Shown: positions 42,848 through 51,964 of the stretch, piece by piece
Layout of the letters: each line of letters starts with the position of its first letter
How positions within the stretch are numbered: position 1 is the first letter of the stretch
Assembly: GCA_031286695.1 (NCBI GenBank)
Contig: JAITTY010000017.1
Span: 124,001 to 188,000 of the forward strand
Direction: 5' to 3'
From: Sphingobacterium sp.
GTDB taxonomy: Bacteria; Bacteroidota; Bacteroidia; Sphingobacteriales; Sphingobacteriaceae
Length of the DNA stretch: 64,000 nt
The notes under the pieces: generated by a model
The model's database searches: none
Seen by the model: the letters and a program-made list of their open reading frames with translations, nothing else
What the model was told of the DNA's origin: nothing
Translations under genes and position numbers: made by a program

Positions 42848-44884
42848 ATGAAATATTGTAGCAAGATTTTGCTCTTTATAGGTTGTTTTATTGGCATAAC
42901 CTGTATGGCGCAGACAAAAGAAAAAGTCGATCTCCAAGATTTATTTGAAAGCTTATCGGAAGAACTTCCAGAGGATGCCGATTTGAGCGAACTGACGGAA
43001 AAGTGGCACTACTATCTCGAACATCCGATCGATCTCAACAAGACCGATGGAAGAGAACTCGCTGAATTGCAATTCCTGAATCCTTTATTAATTGAGCAGC
43101 TGCTGGAACATCGGACCATTTCAGGTAATTTTATCAACCTGCTTGAATTACAATCCATTGATGGTTTTAATGAACGGATGGTCAGCTTACTGTTACCTTT
43201 TGTCAGGATAGGCGCTGAATCTCCTCTTGAAACCCTGAAAGTAAGAAATTTTAAACAGGAATTTACGGTAAGATGTGCCCGGATACTTGAAAAAGCAAAG
43301 GGGTATCGTATCGCTGATACCATGAGATCCCGTTATCTCGGTGATGCCAATCGCTACGCGCTAAGGTACAGAGCCCAATTAAACGATCGAATTCACCTAG
43401 CCGTCAATATGGAGAAAGATGCAGGGGAACCCTTTTTTAGGGATAAGCAAAAGATGGGATTTGATTTCTATAGCCTGAGTTTATCAATAAAGACCGTAGG
43501 CCATTTCAAGAATATTGTGATCGGCGACTATGCGCTACAATTCGGTCAGGGACTTAGCATGTGGAATGGTCTGAATTTCGGAAAAGGGGGATTAGTACAG
43601 AATACGGCAAGGCAAGGTATTGGTGTAAGGTCATATACTTCGTTAAATGAAGCTAATTTTATGCGTGGTATAGCTGGGACCTTACAGGTAAATCACATTG
43701 AAATTACCCCGTACTTTTCTTACCAATCCATTGATGGAAAAGTTAACCGCACAGTTTTTCCAGCGACGATTTCAACAATCGCAAGTACAGGTCTGCATCG
43801 TACTCCAACTGAACAGGGATACCGTCATGCGGCATCTCAAATGACCTATGGATTGAATGTATTGTGGCGTTATAGACGGCTCAAAGTAGGTGTTCATTTC
43901 AATCAGACAAAGTTGGATGCTTTTAAAACAAAGGGAATGGGATTACGGCAGGAAGCTGACTTTGAGGGAAATCTTTTGCGAAATATAAGTCTGTATGCAA
44001 ACTATACCATTCGAAATACCTATTTATTTGGTGAGTATGCGAACAGTATAGATGGAGGTTCATCATCGTTAGCCGGATCTATCATCAGTTTACATCCACG
44101 TTTATCATCGGTTATATTGCTTCGAGACTATAAGAAGAACTTTCATACTTTTTATGGACAGGGATTTGGTGAATCGGATAACACCTCCAACGAACAGGGA
44201 GCTTATTTGGGACTAACGTATCAATTGGGACGAAAATTGCTCTGGTCGAATTATGCCGATATATTTCGTTTTCCAGGAGCAAAGTATCAGGCTGATACGC
44301 TATCTACCGGCGCTGATTTCTTTAGTCAGCTGAGTTACATGTGGTATAAAAAAGGCCAACTTTCGTTGCGCTATCGAAACCGATTGAAACAAGTTAACTA
44401 CATGGGAAAGGGACAAACCGAGAATGGGCTTGTGAATACTGGCAAACAGCAGTTAAGGGTAGATTTTCATTACCGCCTAAGTTCAATATGGACTATTCGT
44501 TCCCGTGTGGAAGCTAATATATTCCAAAAAGAGTACCAGGAAAATAGTTTCGGATATATGTTTTACCAGGATGTATTCTGGAAATCTAGAGTTGGGAAGT
44601 TCCGCTCGAATATACGGATTGCGTATTTCGATGCGGCAAGCTATGACAATCGGATCTATGCCTATGAACAGGATATATTGTATGCCTCCGGTTTCGGAAT
44701 GTACAATACAAAGGGATGGAGAACCTATCTTAATCTACAATATCGTTTAAGTCGTCATCTCGAGGTATGGGTCAAATATGCGCTCTATTATTATCCGGGA
44801 AGGGAGATTGTTGGAACTGGGTTGGATCAGATTGAGGGCAACAGAAAATCGGAAGTGAAGGTACAGTTGAGGTGGCAATTATGA
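42848..44884 (+). CDS. ComEA-type helix-hairpin-helix protein with predicted outer-membrane barrel
   Basis: A 678-residue exported protein. A signal peptide (about 1-21) and an acidic stretch precede a helix-hairpin-helix region at about residues 58-120: PIDLNKTDGRELAELQFL, then ISGNFINLLELQSIDGFNE. The spacing and the Leu-Asn-x-x-Asp-x-x-Glu-Leu pattern resemble ComEA, the competence DNA receptor. The remaining 550 residues alternate polar and hydrophobic residues, rich in Tyr, Arg, Gly and Asn, and end in QLRWQL, all as in an outer-membrane beta-barrel. comEC starts inside the stop codon (ATGA) and recQ is coupled in the same way. The family occurs in Bacteroidota annotations as an HhH protein of unknown role. 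A DNA-uptake role is inference. Confidence 0.8.
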   Translation: MKYCSKILLFIGCFIGITCMAQTKEKVDLQDLFESLSEELPEDADLSELTEKWHYYLEHPIDLNKTDGRELAELQFLNPLLIEQLLEHRTISGNFINLLELQSIDGFNERMVSLLLPFVRIGAESPLETLKVRNFKQEFTVRCARILEKAKGYRIADTMRSRYLGDANRYALRYRAQLNDRIHLAVNMEKDAGEPFFRDKQKMGFDFYSLSLSIKTVGHFKNIVIGDYALQFGQGLSMWNGLNFGKGGLVQNTARQGIGVRSYTSLNEANFMRGIAGTLQVNHIEITPYFSYQSIDGKVNRTVFPATISTIASTGLHRTPTEQGYRHAASQMTYGLNVLWRYRRLKVGVHFNQTKLDAFKTKGMGLRQEADFEGNLLRNISLYANYTIRNTYLFGEYANSIDGGSSSLAGSIISLHPRLSSVILLRDYKKNFHTFYGQGFGESDNTSNEQGAYLGLTYQLGRKLLWSNYADIFRFPGAKYQADTLSTGADFFSQLSYMWYKKGQLSLRYRNRLKQVNYMGKGQTENGLVNTGKQQLRVDFHYRLSSIWTIRSRVEANIFQKEYQENSFGYMFYQDVFWKSRVGKFRSNIRIAYFDAASYDNRIYAYEQDILYASGFGMYNTKGWRTYLNLQYRLSRHLEVWVKYALYYYPGREIVGTGLDQIEGNRKSEVKVQLRWQL

Positions 44885-46965
44885 AAGAGTTGAGTTTTCT
44901 GCAAAGATTAGAGCGTGTTCCTATTCTTAAGCTTGCTGCCCCATATGTTGTGATACTTCTTTTAGCTTCTAGATTGCCAATGTCAGTTCAGGCATATCAA
45001 TATGTACAACAGGCTTTGGTTGTGATGACGCTGCTAACGATTTGTTGTTATTTGTTAAAAGGATCAGCTCGCAAATACGGTTATATCTGTGGGTATTATG
45101 TGTCTGTTGTATTATTTGGAATTTACCAATTTTGGCGCAATGATCCGTCGGTTGTAAGTAACCATTTCGCCCATTTAAAGGCGGATAGTTACGTAGTCAA
45201 AATTATAGAGGAACCCAGGGTGAGACAGAATATTGTCCGTTTTTCTGTAGAGGTGGTTGGGGCTTATAAAAAAGGTGAATTTGTAGAAACTGCAGGTGTG
45301 CTCATGTTATCACTAAAATCCAATGAGAAAAATAACCTGCAGTTTGGTGACCTATTGTGGCTAAAAGGTTCAGTAAGGAAAATTGCTCCACCACTTAATC
45401 CAATGGAATTTGACTTTCGGAAGTACTTGCGGAGATATTATATTCAGCATGAGATTTTTGTGGTTGACGGTCGATATAAGTTGATCAGTCTGGAAGGAAC
45501 AAGAGGTTTTTCGTTGATAGGACTCGCTTTGCAAACGAGACGATATTTTATGGCTAAGCTTCGACATCATCTCAAAGAGGATGAAAACTTTGCTATAGCG
45601 TCAGCTTTATTATATGGATCTCGAAGCGATATCAGTGCCGAAAACATCCAGGCCTTCACCAATACGGGGACGATACATGTGCTGAGTGTATCCGGAATGC
45701 ATGTCGCTGTTTTATTCGGTTTTTTGTCCCTTATCTTTAAGCGAATTGCATGGCCTCCCTGTTTTGGATGGCTGCCCTTAATTTTGTTATGGGGTATCAT
45801 CTGGATGTATGCTTTTATTGCAGGACTTGATCCGCCGATTACGAGAGCAGCTATCATGATTAGTTTTGTGCTCTGTGCACAGCATTTTAAACGAAGTTTC
45901 TCAAGCTTGAATTCGCTGGTTATTGCGGCAGTATTGATATTGCTTGTGGAGCCTCGGGCCATTACTGATGTGGGATTTCAACTATCTTTTCTAGCCGTTT
46001 TAGGGATGATTGTATGTTCGCCGCTTGTCGAGGATCTTCTTCCGGTTAAAAAGCCTGTATTGCGGCTTTTGAGAGATACATTGGCGGTTTCTATTGCAGC
46101 GCAGGTCCTGACAACGCCGCTGAGTCTGTATTATTTTGGACAATTCCCGACTTATTTTCTAGTAGCCAATTTACTAGTCGATTTTCCTTCAACCCTAATC
46201 ATGTACCTGGGCTTTGTCATGACAATTAATCCGGTACAATGGCTTAACGATTTCTTTGGGTTTTTACTGGAACATCTCATTAGTTTTATGGTTTGCGGTT
46301 TGAAGTTTATTGATCATTTGGCCTTTTCGACAATAAAAATTGATCCTATGGGAATGGGGCTTTTATTTTTGGCTTACGGTGTAATCTTTTCTTTTTTATA
46401 CGCTTTCCAATGGAAAGATAAAAGATATGTTTGGTTAGGGGGATGCTGTGTGATTGGAATGTTCTTGATCTCAGGGCAAAAGTGGTTGGAAAATAAGGCT
46501 TCAGAACGATTTCGGGTCTATAATACGAGACGTGAGTTGACAATAGGGTATTTCAAAGACGGGCGAGGTATCGTTTACAGCACATTTGATTCTTTGCAAG
46601 CCTCGGGCTTGCAATATGCATGTGGAAGAGAAATCCAATTATTGACGAAAGAAGAAGTTCAGTTTGTGGCTTTGAATGGTCGGGAACGGAAGAACTATCT
46701 AGTTACGCTCCCTCTAGGTAAAATAGCTATTCTGTCCCATGCTAAAGGTTCAATGCCCCATGCTGATCTCGTGATTGTCAGGAAAAATTTATTAAATGGT
46801 TTACCCCTGTTATTGAAGCAAATTAGACCCAAACTTGTTATACTCGATGGGTCCAATTCAATAGAAAAATCCAAGCAAATACAACGTATGTTAGATAGTT
46901 TGGGGGTACAGAATTATCTCATGAAAGATAATTTTGCGTATGTTTGGGATAAGGAGAACTTATGA
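44881..46965 (+). CDS. comEC: ComEC/Rec2 family competence protein
   Basis: A 694-residue polytopic protein. An N-terminal DUF4131-like part (helices plus an OB-like segment, about 1-190) is followed by the Competence domain, which contains GTIHVLSVSGMHVAVLFG, the family signature, and about seven further helices to residue 530. In transforming bacteria ComEC passes single-stranded DNA across the inner membrane. The C-terminal region (about 540-694) sits where others carry a metallo-beta-lactamase-like nuclease, but no HxHxDH motif is visible, so that domain is degenerate. Start ATG overlaps the upstream stop (ATGA), and its own stop overlaps recQ in the same way. Confidence 0.92.
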   Translation: MKELSFLQRLERVPILKLAAPYVVILLLASRLPMSVQAYQYVQQALVVMTLLTICCYLLKGSARKYGYICGYYVSVVLFGIYQFWRNDPSVVSNHFAHLKADSYVVKIIEEPRVRQNIVRFSVEVVGAYKKGEFVETAGVLMLSLKSNEKNNLQFGDLLWLKGSVRKIAPPLNPMEFDFRKYLRRYYIQHEIFVVDGRYKLISLEGTRGFSLIGLALQTRRYFMAKLRHHLKEDENFAIASALLYGSRSDISAENIQAFTNTGTIHVLSVSGMHVAVLFGFLSLIFKRIAWPPCFGWLPLILLWGIIWMYAFIAGLDPPITRAAIMISFVLCAQHFKRSFSSLNSLVIAAVLILLVEPRAITDVGFQLSFLAVLGMIVCSPLVEDLLPVKKPVLRLLRDTLAVSIAAQVLTTPLSLYYFGQFPTYFLVANLLVDFPSTLIMYLGFVMTINPVQWLNDFFGFLLEHLISFMVCGLKFIDHLAFSTIKIDPMGMGLLFLAYGVIFSFLYAFQWKDKRYVWLGGCCVIGMFLISGQKWLENKASERFRVYNTRRELTIGYFKDGRGIVYSTFDSLQASGLQYACGREIQLLTKEEVQFVALNGRERKNYLVTLPLGKIAILSHAKGSMPHADLVIVRKNLLNGLPLLLKQIRPKLVILDGSNSIEKSKQIQRMLDSLGVQNYLMKDNFAYVWDKENL

Positions 46966-48863
46966 CGCAAGATAGTATATCAATCTTAAGGCAATATTGG
47001 GGATTCGATTCATTTAGACCCCTGCAGGAAGAAATTATTCAATCGGTCATTTCAGGTAACGATACCTTGGCTTTATTGCCGACTGGCGGTGGAAAGTCGA
47101 TCTGTTTTCAAGTACCGGCCTTGATGCGAGAAGGGATTTGTATTGTTGTTACACCGCTTATCGCATTGATGAAAGATCAGGTCGAACATTTGAAAAAGAA
47201 TGGAATTCAGGCGGTCGCCATTTATGCTGGGATGAAAAAGAGAGAGGTGGATATTACCTTGGATAACTGCGTCTATGGGCAAATTAAATTTCTCTACCTT
47301 TCTCCTGAACGTTTGTACAATGATATGGTGAAAGAGCGCATTCGATTTATGAATGTCAATTTGTTCGCCATAGATGAAGCACACTGTATTTCTCAATGGG
47401 GATACGATTTTAGACCGCCCTATTTGGAGCTTGCGAAGCTACGGGAACTACATCCCAAGATCCCTTTTCTGGCTCTTACAGCGACCGCAACGGAGCGTGT
47501 CATTAGCGATATACAGCAGAAACTGAATTTTCCGAAAGAAAATGTATTTGTCAAAAGCTTTCTCCGCGACAATTTGGCTTATATGGCCATTGAAGAAGAG
47601 GACAAGATGGGACGCATGGTACGGATTATACATAAGTTGGGGGGATCCGGTATTGTCTATGTCAGAAATAGACGAGAAACGCAGGAGATAGCCCGTATTT
47701 TAGTCAATAATGGCGTTTCGGCAGATTATTACCATGCTGGGCTTTCGGGGCAGGAGCGAGATCAGAAACAAAAAGGATGGATGGCGAACACTGTTCGCGT
47801 CATTGTTGCTACCAATGCGTTTGGGATGGGCATTGACAAACCAGATGTGCGTTTTGTGATCCATCTCGATTTACCAGATTCCCTAGAGGCTTACTATCAG
47901 GAAGCGGGTAGGGCGGGAAGAGACGGAAAAAAGGCGTATCCTGTTATTCTTTATCAAAAGACCGACGAGCGGAAACTTGTTGATAATTTGCAAGCTAGTT
48001 TTCCTGATATTCCATTTATTCAGCAGACTTACCATTACCTATGTAATCATTTTCAAATTCCCTATGGTTCTGGAGAAGGAGTGACTGTGGATTTTGATGT
48101 TGTGACTTTTGCCAAAAAATATCAGTTGCCTTTGGTCCCCGTTATGAATGCGCTGAAGTTTTTGGAGCGGGATACCTGGTTGGTACTGTCAGAAGCTGTA
48201 ACAATACCTTCCCGCTTTAAGTTTGAGATTGATAGTGCCGAATTGTATAAAGTTCAAGTGCAGTATGTGAAATATGATAAGCTCATTAAGGCTATTTTGC
48301 GCAGCTATGGCGGTGTTTTTGAGAACTATATCCTGATCAATGAATATGAATTTGCACGTAAGTTAGGTCTGTCTTATGATCGTGTTGTCGAGCTGTTGAA
48401 GTCGTTAGAGACATTGGAAATAGCGAGTTATCTACCTTCTACAGATGCGCCACAATTGACCTTTTTACAAAACCGTGTCGATTACAAACACCTGCATATC
48501 GATCATATTTTTATTCGCGATCGCCATCAGGTGAAGGAAGAAGAAGTCAATGGCATGATCGGTTACATTGAACACAGCAATTGCCGCAGCCAGTCGCTGT
48601 TGTTATATTTTGGTGAGAAAAATGCTGGTTTCTGTCAGGTATGCGATCTGTGTCTGATCCGTAATCATCAGGAAAAGCAACGGACAAGCATAAAAGCCGA
48701 AATTAAAAACAGTTTGCTCGCTGGGCCTAAAAATATTCACGATTTGGTGGCGAGCTTGACGATAGGTACAGAAAATCAAAGAATAGAGATTATCCGTGAT
48801 CTCCTAGATGCGGAAAAAATCCGCTTGGAGGATAATCTCTATTCTTGGAATACCTTGTTTTAA
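46962..48863 (+). CDS. recQ: ATP-dependent DNA helicase RecQ
   Basis: A 633-residue 3'-5' helicase. Walker A TGGGKS (41-46), DEAH box (138-141), the following HCISQWGYDFRP aromatic loop, and motif VI QEAGRAGRDG are all present. The Zn-binding cysteines (CRSQ...FCQVCDLC) and the winged-helix RQC domain follow. The last 60 residues do not look like an HRDC domain, so the protein resembles shorter RecQ forms. RecQ unwinds recombination and replication intermediates. Coupling to comEC suggests processing of incoming or recombining DNA (inference). The 3' end contains a 16-bp palindrome. Confidence 0.94.
   Translation: MTQDSISILRQYWGFDSFRPLQEEIIQSVISGNDTLALLPTGGGKSICFQVPALMREGICIVVTPLIALMKDQVEHLKKNGIQAVAIYAGMKKREVDITLDNCVYGQIKFLYLSPERLYNDMVKERIRFMNVNLFAIDEAHCISQWGYDFRPPYLELAKLRELHPKIPFLALTATATERVISDIQQKLNFPKENVFVKSFLRDNLAYMAIEEEDKMGRMVRIIHKLGGSGIVYVRNRRETQEIARILVNNGVSADYYHAGLSGQERDQKQKGWMANTVRVIVATNAFGMGIDKPDVRFVIHLDLPDSLEAYYQEAGRAGRDGKKAYPVILYQKTDERKLVDNLQASFPDIPFIQQTYHYLCNHFQIPYGSGEGVTVDFDVVTFAKKYQLPLVPVMNALKFLERDTWLVLSEAVTIPSRFKFEIDSAELYKVQVQYVKYDKLIKAILRSYGGVFENYILINEYEFARKLGLSYDRVVELLKSLETLEIASYLPSTDAPQLTFLQNRVDYKHLHIDHIFIRDRHQVKEEEVNGMIGYIEHSNCRSQSLLLYFGEKNAGFCQVCDLCLIRNHQEKQRTSIKAEIKNSLLAGPKNIHDLVASLTIGTENQRIEIIRDLLDAEKIRLEDNLYSWNTLF
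48780..48845. terminator. Long palindrome inside the recQ 3' end
   Basis: AGAATAGAGATTATCC (48780-48795) and GGATAATCTCTATTCT (48830-48845) are perfect 16-bp arms. A second stem GCGGA/TCCGC (48810-48814, 48820-48824) sits within the 34-base loop. It lies in coding sequence 18 bases before the recQ stop, where recQ and the convergent gene are 1 bp apart. It may act as a bidirectional stop signal; the T-tail is weak. Confidence 0.5.
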
Positions 48864-48864
48864 C

Positions 48865-49704
48865 TTATTTTTCGATGGGAAGATTAAGCTCTTCTTGGCC
48901 CCATTCTGACCAGGAACCATCGTATACGCGGATTTGCTCGTGACCAGCAAGATGACAAGCAAATGCTAAGATTGAGGCCGTGATACCAGACCCACAGGAG
49001 AATACATATTCATTTCCGGTCACATTAAAATGATCAAATTGCTGTTTCAGTTCATCAATGGGTTTATAAACGATTCCATCAAATAGTTCGTCGAAAGGGA
49101 GGTTTTTGGAATGGGGGATATGCCCACCATGGAGGCCTTTACGAGGTTCAGCGACTAAACCACTAAAGCGACCTTTACTTCTAGCGTCGAAAATATTAAC
49201 GTCGGAATTTCGATAATGTGTTAAGATATATTCTTTGTCAGCATAACGGTTTGCTTGAAATTGGGCTTTGAAGTTACCAGGCTTTACAGCAGCTGTATAC
49301 TGGTCTACAAGTGGCAATTTGATTTTTTTCCAAGCAGGAACACCACCATTTAGAATAAATACCTGTTCAAAACCCATGACCTTAAACATCCACCAGGCCC
49401 TTGGGCTTGAATAAACGCCCCATCTGTCATATAATACGACCGTACTACCCTGATTGATTCCGAGGTTTTGCATTTCCCGTTCGAATACATCTGCAGATAC
49501 AAGAGTATGCGGTAATTTAGAAGTAGCATCCGAGAGTTTTCCTTCGATGTCAAAAAATTGAGAATGGGGAAGTACTTCGAACTTGGTATCCTTGATGGAT
49601 TGGCCAACTTTGTCGATGGTACAATCAAGGAGGACAATGTCTGTATGCTGTCCCAATGATTCATGAAGTTCGGTGGGGTTAATTAAGGCTGATTTGAATG
49701 ACAT
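48865..49704 (-). CDS. sseA: 3-mercaptopyruvate sulfurtransferase-like protein
   Basis: A 279-residue two-rhodanese-domain protein. The first domain (about 10-135) is inactive. The second ends in the active loop CGSGIT with catalytic Cys237; CG[ST]G[VI]T is the mercaptopyruvate type, while thiosulfate sulfurtransferases usually carry CRKGVT. Other family phrases: LYDRWGVYSSPRAWWMFKVMG and HIPHSKNLPF. No signal peptide is visible. It moves sulfur from 3-mercaptopyruvate to cyanide or thiols. The gene ends 1 base from recQ on the opposite strand. Confidence 0.9.
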   Translation of the reverse strand: MSFKSALINPTELHESLGQHTDIVLLDCTIDKVGQSIKDTKFEVLPHSQFFDIEGKLSDATSKLPHTLVSADVFEREMQNLGINQGSTVVLYDRWGVYSSPRAWWMFKVMGFEQVFILNGGVPAWKKIKLPLVDQYTAAVKPGNFKAQFQANRYADKEYILTHYRNSDVNIFDARSKGRFSGLVAEPRKGLHGGHIPHSKNLPFDELFDGIVYKPIDELKQQFDHFNVTGNEYVFSCGSGITASILAFACHLAGHEQIRVYDGSWSEWGQEELNLPIEK

Positions 49705-49753
49705 AACAATAAAGTTTATTGGTACAAAATTACAAAAGCATCCCTATAAAAGC

Positions 49754-49786
49754 AAAGCGGCTGTCCTTTTGGAACAGCCGCTTTTT
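49754..49786 (-). terminator. Terminator after rpsA
   Basis: AAAGCGGCTGT (49754-49764) pairs with ACAGCCGCTTT (49774-49784), with additional CC/GG pairing inside. A T-rich tail follows on the minus strand. Confidence 0.75.
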
Positions 49787-49804
49787 ATGGATTGAAATTG
49801 CTAA

Positions 49805-51736
49805 TTACTTAGCGTTTTTATCATTTTCCATTTGCTCTTTCAATTGAGCTAATACGTCTAAGTCGCCTAAAGTAGATTTTTCAACAGAATCTTTTACTTT
49901 TTTCACAGCTGAAGACTCAGCTTTAGCGTCTTTTTTACGATTGCTAGACTCTTCTTTGCGAGCTTCTTCTTTCTCTTCTTCCCAGATACGAGAGTGAGAA
50001 ATTACCAAACGTTTGTTCTCTTTGTTGAACTCGATGATTTTGAATGAAGTAACTTCATCAACTTTCAATGAAGAACCGTCTTCTTTAACAGAGTGTTTAG
50101 AAGGACAGAAACCTTCAACACCATATTGTAAAGCTACGATATCACCTTTGTCACCAACTTTGATCACAGTACCTTCGTGGATAGAACCTTCAGTAAAGAT
50201 CGTCTCGAAAGTATCCCAAGGGTTTTCTTCCAATTGTTTGTGACCTAAAGATAATTTACGGTTTTCTTCATCTAATTCTAAAACAACTACGTCTAATGTT
50301 TCACCAACTTTAGTGAATTCGTTAGGGTGGTTGATTTTTTTAGACCAAGATAAATCAGAGATGTGGATCAAACCATCGATACCTTCTTCCAATTCAACAA
50401 ATACACCGAAGTTAGTCATGTTTTTAACAACAGCTGTTTGTTTAGAACCTACAGGGTAACGCTCAGTGATATTTTTCCAAGGATCTGGAGTCAATTGTTT
50501 GATACCTAAGCTCATTTTACGCTCATCGCGATCTAACGTTAAGATTTGCGCTTCGATCTCATCACCAACTTTCAAGAACTCTTGTGGAGAACGTAAGTTT
50601 TGTGACCAAGACATTTCTGAAACGTGGATCAAACCTTCAACACCAGGGATGATTTCTAAGAAAGCACCGTAATCAGCAACTGTTACGATTTTACCTTTAA
50701 CTTTAGAACCAACTTCTAACGCAGTATCTAAAGATTCCCAAGGATGCTCAGATAATTGTTTCAAGCCTAAAGCGATACGTTTTTTCTCATCATCAAAGTC
50801 TAATACAACAACGTTGATTGTTTGATCTAGCGCTAAAACTTCTTTTGGATGCTCGATACGACCCCAAGAGATGTCTGTGATATGCAATAAACCGTCAACA
50901 CCACCTAAATCGATGAACACACCGAAGTCAGTGATATTTTTAACTGTTCCTTCTAATACTTGACCTTTTTCTAATTTAGCAACGATTTCAGATTTTTGGT
51001 TTTCTAAGTCGTTTTCAATTAATACTTTGTGTGATACGACAACGTTTTTGAATTCGTGGTTGATTTTCACAACTTTGAATTCCATTGTTTTACCTACGTA
51101 AACATCGTAGTCACGGATAGGTTTGATATCGATTTGAGATCCAGGTAAGAATGCTTCAACACCTTTGATGTCAACGATAAGACCACCTTTAGTACGGCTC
51201 TTAACGAAACCAGTAATGATTGCATCATTTTCCAATGCCTCATTGATAGCTTCCCAAGATTTTTGAGTTTTAGCACGTTTGCGAGAAAGTACTAATTGAC
51301 CGTTAGCATCTTCTTGAGATTCAACGAATACGTCAACTTTGTCACCAACTTTTAATTCTGGTAAGTCACGGAATTCTGATAAAGAAACTAAACCGTCAGA
51401 TTTGAAACCAACATTTAAGACTACGTCTTTGTTGTTGATAGAAACTACAGTACCTTCAATAATTTCACCTTGGTTAACTTGGTTGAAAGTATCTGCGTAT
51501 TGTGCTTCAAGTTTAGCGCGTTCAGCTTCGCTATAATTTCCGAAACCTTTATCATTTGCATCCCAGTCAAATTCACCTTCTGGTGTGATCCAAGTGTTTG
51601 ATTTGATTTCGTCGATTAAGTTTGAATCAGCTTCTGATTCAATTTGTTCAGTGTCTTTCACTACTTTAGTGTCAGCCCCTTGTAGCTCTGCGTTTTTCGC
51701 TGCTAATTCTTTTTCTGCTTCTTGTTTTTTTGCCAT
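49805..51736 (-). CDS. rpsA: 30S ribosomal protein S1
   Basis: A 643-residue protein with six S1 RNA-binding domains. Their starts can be read at IIEGTVVSI, IITGFVKSR, VLEGTVKNI, KVKGKIVTV, KQTAVVKNM and IHEGTVIKV. Domains 3-5 are the most typical (GVDGLLHITDISW, GVEGLIHVSEMSW, GIDGLIHISDLSW). The N-terminal 80 residues form an acidic, Ala/Lys/Glu-rich extension and the C-terminal 50 residues a charged tail, both longer than in E. coli S1 (557 residues). S1 brings mRNA to the small subunit, which matters in a lineage that hardly uses Shine-Dalgarno pairing. A perfect -7 box and a small leader hairpin precede it. Confidence 0.96.
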   Translation of the reverse strand: MAKKQEAEKELAAKNAELQGADTKVVKDTEQIESEADSNLIDEIKSNTWITPEGEFDWDANDKGFGNYSEAERAKLEAQYADTFNQVNQGEIIEGTVVSINNKDVVLNVGFKSDGLVSLSEFRDLPELKVGDKVDVFVESQEDANGQLVLSRKRAKTQKSWEAINEALENDAIITGFVKSRTKGGLIVDIKGVEAFLPGSQIDIKPIRDYDVYVGKTMEFKVVKINHEFKNVVVSHKVLIENDLENQKSEIVAKLEKGQVLEGTVKNITDFGVFIDLGGVDGLLHITDISWGRIEHPKEVLALDQTINVVVLDFDDEKKRIALGLKQLSEHPWESLDTALEVGSKVKGKIVTVADYGAFLEIIPGVEGLIHVSEMSWSQNLRSPQEFLKVGDEIEAQILTLDRDERKMSLGIKQLTPDPWKNITERYPVGSKQTAVVKNMTNFGVFVELEEGIDGLIHISDLSWSKKINHPNEFTKVGETLDVVVLELDEENRKLSLGHKQLEENPWDTFETIFTEGSIHEGTVIKVGDKGDIVALQYGVEGFCPSKHSVKEDGSSLKVDEVTSFKIIEFNKENKRLVISHSRIWEEEKEEARKEESSNRKKDAKAESSAVKKVKDSVEKSTLGDLDVLAQLKEQMENDKNAK

Positions 51737-51754
51737 TAATTAATTTTCTCCTTT

Positions 51755-51802
51755 TTCCTACTTTGTAGGAGTTGCAAAGGTACAAAAAAACTTTAAATGC
51801 AA
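51755..51802 (-). promoter_or_regulatory. rpsA promoter and leader hairpin
   Basis: Minus-strand TTG (51802-51800), 17 nt, TACCTTTG (51782-51775), a perfect -7 box. The transcript should begin near 51770, where TCCTAC-AAA-GTAGGA (51770-51756 read backwards) forms a 6-bp hairpin at its very 5' end. AAAAAGGAGAAAA, a Shine-Dalgarno-like stretch, follows 11 bases before the ATG. Confidence 0.65.
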
Positions 51803-51964
51803 AATTTTATTTTTCTTATTTTATTGAAAGACTTTCAGTTATAGGGGACTTTTTGCACGCCAACCCCGCAAGGGATGGTATTTGAATTGTACTATTGCTA
51901 ATTCTCGACTTTATTTGCGGAAATCCTTTTCCGATAAAATAGATTTTAAGTGACTTAAGACAAC

